Below are positions 1 through 3,979 of a DNA stretch of 6,106 nt, in pieces. The notes under the pieces are model-generated. The model was not told the origin of the DNA. It did not search any database and saw only the letters and a list, made by a program, of their open reading frames with translations. Positions within the stretch are counted from its first letter, which is position 1; each line of letters begins with the position of its first letter. The stretch covers positions 1 to 6,106 of the forward strand of contig JAUVBO010000205.1 of the NCBI GenBank assembly GCA_030591195.1, read 5' to 3'. Source of the DNA: Pseudomonadota bacterium. GTDB lineage: Bacteria; Myxococcota; Polyangia; GCA-2747355; JACKDQ01. The translations under genes and the position numbers were made by a program.

Positions 1-162
1 AACAGCTGGGGCGACGGCTACTGCTACCACCCCTGCGCCGCGCCGAAGGACTGCCGCGTCGGCTACCGATGCGTCGGCGGCGGCTGCATGCCCGACTGCG
101 GCCAGTTTGGCTGCAAGGTCGGCGCCTGCGATCCGGTCAAGCAGGTCTGCCTGGCCAAGTAG
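1..162 (+). CDS. C-terminal end of a Cys-rich secreted-type protein (5' truncated by window)
   Basis: Frame 1 is open from the first base to a TAG at 160-162 and gives 53 residues ending in VCLAK. Nine are cysteines, spaced a few residues apart and mixed with Gly, Tyr and Asp (for example GYCYHPC and VGGGCMPDC). This density suggests a disulfide-rich domain outside the cytoplasm. Codon third positions are almost all G or C, as expected for a real gene here. The start, any signal peptide and the main domain lie outside the window, so no function can be given. The gene converges on the uvrA pseudogene. Its last four codons (LAK and stop) fall inside a 46-bp segment repeated at 557-602, so its original 3' neighbourhood seems to have been split by the repeat cassette. 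Confidence 0.7.
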   Translation, partial: NSWGDGYCYHPCAAPKDCRVGYRCVGGGCMPDCGQFGCKVGACDPVKQVCLAK

Positions 163-196
163 CGCTCGGCGCGTGAGCCGGGCGGCGAGGTGGTGG
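151..196. repeat. 46-bp direct repeat, copy 1 (gene-end duplication)
   Basis: Matches 557-602 at 43 of 46 positions, offset 406 bp. It holds the last codons and stop of the Cys-rich gene and, on the minus strand, a copy of the last codons of uvrA (HLAARL-like). In this copy the uvrA stop TGA has become CGA. The segment thus looks like the original convergent gene junction, now present on both sides of the repeat cassette. Confidence 0.85.
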
Positions 197-208
197 TAGA
201 GCACCACC
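189..208. terminator. Hairpin after the Cys-rich gene, terminator-like but without T-tract
   Basis: GGTGGTG at 189-195 pairs with CACCACC at 202-208 around the 6-base loop GTAGAG, 27 bp after the TAG. No T-run follows, so intrinsic termination is uncertain. Two smaller hairpins follow: GCTC/GAGC at 221-231 and CTGCC/GGCAG at 237-249. The span may simply be structured repeat DNA. Confidence 0.35.
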
Positions 209-252
209 CAGCGGGGATTCGCTCAGCGAGCAACCTCTGCCCGCGGCAGGTC

Positions 253-310
253 CCTCGCGGCAGTGGCTCGCGGGCAAGGCCTGGCAAGCCATTGCGACCG
301 AGGTGTCGCC
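253..310. repeat. 58-bp interspersed repeat, copy 1
   Basis: Begins CCTCGCGGCAGTGGC and ends GACCGAGGTGTCGCC. It matches 471-528 at 52 of 58 positions. Its right end overlaps the first 51-bp tandem unit, so the two repeat types share the GAGGTGTCGCC core. A 15-bp exact piece of its left end recurs at 536-550. Confidence 0.85.
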
Positions 311-447
311 TCACCGGACGAGTTCGAGCGAGGAGGTCGATCGAACTGCCGAGGTGTCGCCTCACCGGACGAGTTCGAGCGAGGAGGTCGATCGAACTGC
401 CGAGGTGTCGCCTCACCGGACGAGTTCGAGCGAGGAAGTCGATCGAA
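298..447. repeat. 51-bp tandem repeat, just under three copies
   Basis: Units begin at 298, 349 and 400 with CCGAGGTGTCGCCTCACCGG. The first two are identical over the full 51 bp. The third has one G-to-A change (GAGGAAGTC) and is cut short after GATCGAA. Each unit contains a small inverted repeat (GGTG-N6-CACC) and the palindrome TCGATCGA. Because 51 is a multiple of 3, most frames stay open across the array and give 17-residue repeats such as SSGEATPRQFDRPPRSN on the minus strand. I see no ribosome-binding site or other sign that these are translated. Confidence 0.95.
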
Positions 448-470
448 GGAGCTGACAGGGGGTGTCTCAC

Positions 471-528
471 CCTCGCGGTGGTGGCTCGCGGGCACGGCTT
501 GGCGAGCGATTGCGACCGAGGTGTCGCC
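471..528. repeat. 58-bp interspersed repeat, copy 2
   Basis: Second copy of the 253-310 element, same orientation, 218 bp downstream, with six substitutions. It is followed by a C-rich spacer and a 15-bp partial third copy at 536-550 that runs into the second 46-bp gene-end repeat. The stepwise similarity suggests a repeat family built by successive duplications. Confidence 0.85.
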
Positions 529-556
529 CCCTCCCCCTCGCGGCAGTGGCCTGATC

Positions 557-602
557 CTGGCCAAGTAGCGCTCAGCGCGCGAGCCGGGCGGCGAGGTGGC
601 GG
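557..602. repeat. 46-bp direct repeat, copy 2 (holds the true uvrA 3' end)
   Basis: Right-hand copy of 151-196. Here the minus strand keeps the uvrA stop (TGA, complement of 572-574) and is contiguous with the rest of uvrA. The plus strand repeats the CTGGCCAAGTAG end of the Cys-rich gene, but after unrelated sequence. The two copies bracket everything that separates the convergent genes. Confidence 0.85.
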
Positions 603-1335
603 CCGGTGTGAGAGCGGTCGCACGCCGCCAGTTGCGCCGGCGGGCCGCTGGCGACGATCCGTCCGCCCGCGTCGCCGGCCTCCGGTCCGAGGTCGATGAC
701 CCAGCCCGCGTGGGCGATCAGATCGAGGTTGTGCTCGACGCTGATCGTCGTGCAGCCCGACGGTCGGCTCGTCGAGCAGGTAGAGCGGCGATCTACGGTC
801 GGCGGCGGCGCGGGTCGCGAGCAGCTCGCGGACCAGGCGCAGTCGTCTCCGCTCGCCCCCCGAGAGCGTCGCGGCAGGCTGGCCGAGGGGCAGGTATCCG
901 AGGCCGATGGTCACCAGTTGCTCGAGCGGCGCTCGGAGCTCGGCCTGGTCGGCGAACGGCGCCAGCCCGAGTGCCTCGGTGGCGCCGAGGTCGAGCAGGT
1001 CGGCGACGCTCCTGCCGTCGATCCGGCAGGAGAGCACCTCGTCGCCGTAGCGACGGCCCCCGCAGGCATCGCAGGGCAGCTCGACCCGGGCGAAGAAGCC
1101 CATGTCCGCAGCGAGGCGACCGCGGCCCTCGCAGCGCTCGCAGCGACCGCCCTTGACGTTGAACGAGAAGTGCTTGGCGGTCAGGCCGCGCGCCCGGGCG
1201 TCGTCGGTGGCGGCGAAGCGAGCGCGCACCCCGTCGAAGGCGCCGAGGATCTCGGGCAGCTTGGCCTTGTGGGAGGCTCCGAGAGCCTCGACGACGTTGG
1301 CCTTGGTGCGGCGGTCGTCACCGAGGGGCTCGACA
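572..1335 (-). pseudogene. uvrA: uvrA pseudogene: C-terminal fragment of excinuclease ABC subunit A, frameshifted by an internal deletion
   Basis: UvrA is the ATP-binding, DNA-damage-recognition subunit of the UvrABC nucleotide excision repair complex. Reading leftward, the fragment shows FSFNVKGGRCERCEGRG followed by PCDACGGRRY, which is the C-terminal zinc-finger region with two CxxC pairs. Then come the ABC signature LSGGERRRLRL (about 843-866; the usual family form is LSGGEAQR) and Walker B, YLLDEPTVGLH (about 752-783). Right after GLHD the frame breaks. The expected tail resumes in another frame as ISVEHNLDLIAHAGW and LGPEAGDAGG, ending in ARLAR-TGA at 572. About 20 residues between Walker B and the EHN motif are missing, so roughly 60 bp were lost with a frame change. 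Upstream, similarity fades near 1300-1335. The ATP-binding Walker A regions are absent. The gene cannot make a working protein, and the odd signature suggests a paralogue of the main repair uvrA. Confidence 0.82.
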
Positions 1336-1475
1336 CGCCGGTCGCGTTCGATCGCGACGTGTTGAGGATGTCGCCCGAAAAGGCGGGTGCCTACTGGATC
1401 GACCGGCTCGTACGCGACAGGCTCAAGCCGCTGCTGGCGCTCCAGTCGGCGGCTACTGATCCAGCGCCTCGTCGG
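1310..1475 (+). other. Coding-like scrap, possible gene remnant of unknown identity
   Basis: Just past the edge of uvrA similarity, the plus strand reads in one frame as natural-looking protein (for example MSPEKAGAYWIDRL followed by VRDRLKPLLALQ) with mostly G or C in third positions. It ends at TAA (1476-1478) after a stretch where third-position GC falls. In the same frame beyond the stop the reading stays open to 1712 and includes IPYLSLGAVNKSAVTCSV. There is no convincing start or ribosome-binding site, and I do not recognise the family. It may be a piece of a gene joined here when uvrA lost its 5' part. It could also be chance, because uvrA antisense frames are open in this GC-rich DNA. 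Confidence 0.25.
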
Positions 1476-1583
1476 TAAGCAGAAGGCATCCCCTACCTGT
1501 CGCTCGGAGCGGTGAACAAGAGCGCGGTCACTTGCTCGGTTCCAACGTTTGTTGCCTTGCCTGGACGAATAACCGCCGGTTTT

Positions 1584-1637
1584 GTTGCAGGTGTTGCCGG
1601 CCATCTGCTGGTTGCAGGTGTTGCCGGCCATCTGCTG
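1584..1637. repeat. Perfect 27-bp tandem duplication
   Basis: GTTGCAGGTGTTGCCGGCCA plus TCTGCTG occurs twice, end to end, with no mismatch. The period is a multiple of three, so it is a 9-residue repeat in every frame (VAGVAGHLL on plus, QQMAGNTCN on minus). Perfect identity points to a recent slippage event. Confidence 0.97.
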
Positions 1638-1751
1638 CATATGCGTTCGACGGATCGCGTTGCTGACAAGCGACCCGTTGTGCGAGTGCCGCGACGATGC
1701 CTACCTCTTTGAGAACACTGTCGATGTAGACGTAGTCGGCAAAGATCACCT

Positions 1752-1778
1752 CTTGCGTGTGCCGGATCGACACGCAGG
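1752..1778. promoter_or_regulatory. Inverted repeat upstream of the lipoprotein leader
   Basis: TGCGTGT (1754-1760) and ACACGCA (1770-1776) form a 7-bp perfect stem with a 9-base loop. A flanking T-G wobble and a C-G pair extend it. It could be an operator half-site pair, a hairpin in a long leader, or part of decayed coding sequence. No function is shown. Confidence 0.35.
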
Positions 1779-1805
1779 ATCTTGGGTCGGCCGCGTGAAA
1801 TCCCA

Positions 1806-1950
1806 GGGAAACCGACCGTGGCACCAAAGGTGCACCACCCGTCATGCAACGAGGAGGAGAACATGACGCACAGGCTTCTGGGAAACCGACCGTGGCACCA
1901 AGGGTGCATCACCCGTCATGCAAGGAGGAGAACATGACACACAGGCTTCT
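1806..1950 (+). repeat. Tandem duplication of the lipoprotein leader, ribosome-binding site and first codons
   Basis: Copy A (1806-1879, 74 bp) and copy B (1880-1950, 71 bp) both start GGGAAACCGACCGTGGCACC. Each contains a GCACC/GGTGC hairpin, an AGGAGG Shine-Dalgarno, AACATG and the codons for MTHRLL. Copy A has three extra bases next to its Shine-Dalgarno (GCAACGAGGAGG against GCAAGGAGG) and a few substitutions. Only copy B leads into the full gene. A messenger RNA covering both would carry two equally good initiation sites 71 bases apart. Confidence 0.95.
1863..1937 (+). CDS. Upstream reading frame (24 aa) made by the leader duplication, stop overlapping the lipoprotein start
   Basis: ATG at 1863 has a strong Shine-Dalgarno (GAGGAGGAG, ending 3 bases upstream). 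It encodes MTHRLL, the same first six residues as the lipoprotein. It then reads out of frame through copy B as GNRPWHQGC and ends RRRT at TGA 1935-1937. That stop overlaps the lipoprotein start in an ATGA arrangement, the usual geometry for translational coupling. Most likely it is a by-product of the duplication with no product of its own, but if translated it would deliver ribosomes directly to the real start. The Arg-rich C-terminal half of the peptide is encoded by the second leader and its Shine-Dalgarno. Confidence 0.35.
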   Translation: MTHRLLGNRPWHQGCITRHARRRT

Positions 1951-2611
1951 CACTGCCGCTGCAGCGGTTTCGCTATCGATGCTCGTGGGCTGTGGAGCTC
2001 CCATCGGTCCGACGGGTCCCGCCGGGGCGGGTGGTAAGGGAGACGACACGACGACGACGCGTGGAACGGCGACGACCGCATCGGCACCGTCGCTGGACGA
2101 GCGCTTCTCCATCGCGAACGATGGCTACTGTCACGAGATCGCCCTTCACGCCGATGACATCTCCATCGGCAAGTGGGAAGCGACGTCGAGCTTCGTCATG
2201 ACCCTGCAAGAGAAGCAGAACGGCCGCATCGAAAACGTCGGGTGGGGCGATGGGTACGTCAACCTGACGCTAGCCGGGGCTGACCAGGTTGGGCTCATCT
2301 CGAGCCCGAACGATCCTTACCGCGTGGGCGGTTTCAAGTACTACTGGGTCGACATGGCAACCTTCGCCGAGACCGCGCTCGGCCGGTTCCTCTACGTGCA
2401 GGGGCCGGACCAGCTGTACATCGACCCCGTTTGGGGCAACGGGAAGAAAAAGCTCCTCGCGGCGGTGATGTTCAACGTCGACGCGGGCTACGTACCGCCG
2501 GTCGAGGTGAGGTGCCACAAGGTACTGAGCCTCGAATCTACCCGCATGATCCCGAACCAGTGCTACTGGATCGACGCTCGCTCCACCCAGTACTACCAGT
2601 ATTGCTTCTGA
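1934..2611 (+). CDS. Putative outer-envelope lipoprotein, unknown function
   Basis: The product is 225 residues. The start at 1934 is chosen because AAGGAGGAGAAC precedes it and it begins a classic lipoprotein signal peptide: MTHRLL, a hydrophobic core of Ala, Val, Leu and Ser, then the lipobox LVGC with the lipidated Cys at residue 20. An in-frame ATG at 1844 would add 30 polar residues before the signal and is unlikely. Mature residues 21-54 form a flexible linker with a short collagen-like run (PIGPTGPAG) and a Thr/Ala-rich stretch. A folded domain of about 170 residues follows, rich in aromatic residues and beta-prone. Its four cysteines (66, 194, 210, 224) could form two disulfides. The protein ends QYYQYCF. 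I do not recognise the domain. The gene stands alone, with a hairpin 9 bp past its TGA. Confidence 0.85.
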   Translation: MTHRLLTAAAAVSLSMLVGCGAPIGPTGPAGAGGKGDDTTTTRGTATTASAPSLDERFSIANDGYCHEIALHADDISIGKWEATSSFVMTLQEKQNGRIENVGWGDGYVNLTLAGADQVGLISSPNDPYRVGGFKYYWVDMATFAETALGRFLYVQGPDQLYIDPVWGNGKKKLLAAVMFNVDAGYVPPVEVRCHKVLSLESTRMIPNQCYWIDARSTQYYQYCF

Positions 2612-2619
2612 CCCCAAAA

Positions 2620-2640
2620 CAAGCGCGCATTGCGCGCTTG
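2620..2640. terminator. Strong GC hairpin between convergent genes, probable bidirectional terminator
   Basis: CAAGCGCGC and GCGCGCTTG form a perfect 9-bp stem around the loop ATT, starting 9 bases after the lipoprotein stop. The minus-strand hairpin is followed by GTTTTGGGG, a short T-tract, so it fits intrinsic termination best for the leftward kinase/PEGA transcript. On the plus strand only ATT follows. Confidence 0.65.
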
Positions 2641-2660
2641 ATTGGGCCGGCAATACCAGC

Positions 2661-2700
2661 GGGTCGACGGTCGACTGACTCTCGGGTCGACGAGTCGACT
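2661..2700. repeat. Cluster of four GTCGAC palindromes in a two-copy repeat
   Basis: GTCGAC occurs at 2663, 2670, 2686 and 2694 within 37 bp. The pattern is an imperfect direct repeat: GGGTCGACGGTCGACTGA, then GGGTCGACGAGTCGACTGA. The copies can pair with each other and with themselves. It lies between the terminator hairpin and the end of the PEGA-like gene. Function is unknown. Confidence 0.7.
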
Positions 2701-2714
2701 GAGCAGGTCGCCTT

Positions 2715-2733
2715 CGGGAGCTCGGTGCTCCCG
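2715..2733. terminator. Second intergenic hairpin
   Basis: CGGGAGC (2715-2721) pairs with GCTCCCG (2727-2733) around a 5-base loop, 39 bp past the end of the leftward PEGA-like gene. No T-run follows on either strand, so it may stabilise the 3' end of the transcript or be incidental. Confidence 0.35.
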
Positions 2734-2771
2734 GGCCGCTACCCCATGCGGTCCCCAGGAACTTGGGGAGG

Positions 2772-3938
2772 TCAGGGCGGGGGCGCGAGACGGATCGCGT
2801 AGGTCATGGGCGGCGTGTCCACGGCCAGACCGACGGCGATGGCGCCCGCCACCACGGCGACGCCGACCGCGGTCCAGACCCACCAACGCTTGTAGAGCGG
2901 CTTCGTTCGGCGCACCACGGGAGCGCTCCAGAGCACGCGGACCGCCCGCGCGACGGCCCGCCCCCGGCGGCGAGGATCGACCGTCGTCTCGGTGCGGGCG
3001 ATGACCCTGCCGTCGGCGCAGCGGATCCGCTGCAGCGTCAGCCGCACCCGGCCCCGGCTCTCGCGCTCGGCGACCGCCAGCGTCTCGCGGGTTCCCCTAA
3101 GCCGCCCGAGGGCGCTCGCCACGTCGACGCGGGTGGGATCGAGCGCTCCCTCGGCGCGCAGTCGCGCCAGCTGGCCGCGGACCACGGCGAGGGGAGCGGG
3201 CTCGAGGGAGAACGCGACCCGCGCCTGGGGCTCGCCCACCGCGATCCGCCGGACGACGGTGCGGTAGCCAACGGCCCTGGCCACCAGCCAGTGATGCCCC
3301 CGACGAAGCGAAATCGCGCTCAAGACCCCTCTACCACCCACCTCGACGCTCGCGTGGTGTGGCGAGATGTCGAGCGTCAGCCTGGTCCACCGTCGCCGGT
3401 TGACCGTCTCGCGAGCCCGGATGAAGCCCCTGACAACCTCCGGCGGGAACCGCGCCGGGTCCGGCCCCCCCTGACCGAGCATCGCAGCCGTGGAGAAGGC
3501 CCGCATCGCCCCGGTGTCGTCTCCCTGCTTGAGCAGGCAGACGCCGCGCCAGAGATGCAGCTGCTGCAGAAGATCGATCCGGCCCGCGAGCACGAGCTTC
3601 CCGCTGCTGCGCTCGACCTCCTTGGTCAGCAGCACCGTGGCCTTGGCGAACTCGACAACGTAATAGAGATCCGTCGCCTGGCGTACCACCTGCTCGGTGC
3701 GGCGGACATGCGCTGCGCCCGGCTTGGAAGCGGGCCCCGACTCGCCCAGCTGCCCCCTCCCCGAGCTCAGCAGCCGGATTCGCCGTGGCGCCAGCGCCCG
3801 GCGCAGGGCTCGCCGGGTTTGGTGGGTGGGCGTGCCGGCCAGAGTTATGGTCCTCGTGGCCGGTGCGGCGTCTGCGACGACCGGCGCCAGGAGCATGGTC
3901 ACCGAGAGGAGCTTGGCCGGGCAGCGAACGAACATCAT
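2772..3938 (-). CDS. PEGA-like envelope protein with signal peptide and C-terminal membrane anchor
   Basis: The product is 388 residues (387 if the second of two adjacent ATGs is used). Residues 1-25 form a signal peptide (CPAKLLSVTMLLAPVVADA, cleavage likely after ADA). Residues about 80-180 look helical and TPR-like, including LWRGVCLLKQGDDTGAMRAF. Residues about 185-246 resemble a PEGA beta domain: LTLDISPHHASVEVGG, then LRRGHHWLVARAVGYR and a closing VAFSLEP. Near the C-terminus KPLYKRWWVWTAVGV opens a single membrane span (about 352-373) with a short tail. The layout implies a mainly periplasmic protein anchored by its end, possibly scaffolding or sensing in the envelope. It lies 41 bp downstream of the kinase gene on the same strand and probably works with it, although a separate promoter occupies the gap. 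No catalytic motif is visible. The family assignment rests on fold-like patterns. Confidence 0.8.
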   Translation of the reverse strand: MMFVRCPAKLLSVTMLLAPVVADAAPATRTITLAGTPTHQTRRALRRALAPRRIRLLSSGRGQLGESGPASKPGAAHVRRTEQVVRQATDLYYVVEFAKATVLLTKEVERSSGKLVLAGRIDLLQQLHLWRGVCLLKQGDDTGAMRAFSTAAMLGQGGPDPARFPPEVVRGFIRARETVNRRRWTRLTLDISPHHASVEVGGRGVLSAISLRRGHHWLVARAVGYRTVVRRIAVGEPQARVAFSLEPAPLAVVRGQLARLRAEGALDPTRVDVASALGRLRGTRETLAVAERESRGRVRLTLQRIRCADGRVIARTETTVDPRRRGRAVARAVRVLWSAPVVRRTKPLYKRWWVWTAVGVAVVAGAIAVGLAVDTPPMTYAIRLAPPP

Positions 3939-3941
3939 CGG

Positions 3942-3970
3942 ATTATATCCACCACGGACCCTACGCCCAA
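3942..3970 (-). promoter_or_regulatory. Sigma-70-type promoter for the PEGA-like gene, possibly giving a leaderless mRNA
   Basis: Reading leftward: TTGGGC (3970-3965), a spacer of exactly 17 bp, then a perfect TATAAT (3947-3942). Counting seven bases on from the -10 box puts +1 at 3935, the A of the second ATG in the ATGATG start. The only Shine-Dalgarno-like sequence is GTGG at about 3949-3954, inside the promoter. The -35 box matches consensus only at TTG. The perfect -10 is notable in such GC-rich DNA. Confidence 0.6.
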
Positions 3971-3979
3971 GACAAGCTG

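Larger units (their letters stand above)
1479..1805. other. Intergenic stretch without a confident gene
   Basis: Lower GC than its surroundings. It holds the 27-bp tandem repeat at 1584-1637 and an inverted repeat at 1752-1778 (TGCGTGT/ACACGCA around 9 bases). On the minus strand at about 1650-1790 there is a coding-like reading containing ADYVYIDSVLKEVGIVAAL. That reading has no recognisable start, ribosome-binding site or family, so it is at most a gene scrap. I found no convincing -35/-10 pair for the lipoprotein gene downstream. Confidence 0.5.

Noticed and set aside
298..447. CRISPR array
   Set aside because: The 51-bp units abut each other with no unique spacers, there are only three, and no cas-like gene is nearby.
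223..568. Small repeat proteins on either strand (17-residue repeats)
   Set aside because: Frames are open because the period is a multiple of three and the DNA is GC-rich. No ribosome-binding site and Arg/Ser-rich composition typical of spurious frames.
151..602. Insertion sequence with target-site duplication
   Set aside because: No transposase, no terminal inverted repeats, and a 46-bp direct repeat is much longer than known target duplications.
696..1300. Plus-strand protein opposite uvrA
   Set aside because: This part is the antisense shadow of recognisable UvrA motifs. Only the portion beyond about 1310 is kept as a possible scrap.
63..1640. Long 525-residue minus-strand open frame through uvrA and the repeats
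   Set aside because: Only the middle is UvrA-like. Upstream it is antisense or remnant DNA, and downstream of Walker B it is frame-shifted into Arg/Pro-rich antisense text and repeat translation, so it is not one gene.
1709..1737. TTGAGA as a -35 box for the lipoprotein gene
   Set aside because: No acceptable -10 hexamer lies 16-18 bp downstream.
1844..1933. Upstream ATG extending the lipoprotein by 30 residues
   Set aside because: It would bury the signal peptide behind polar residues, and its own Shine-Dalgarno is poor, while 1934 has an excellent one.
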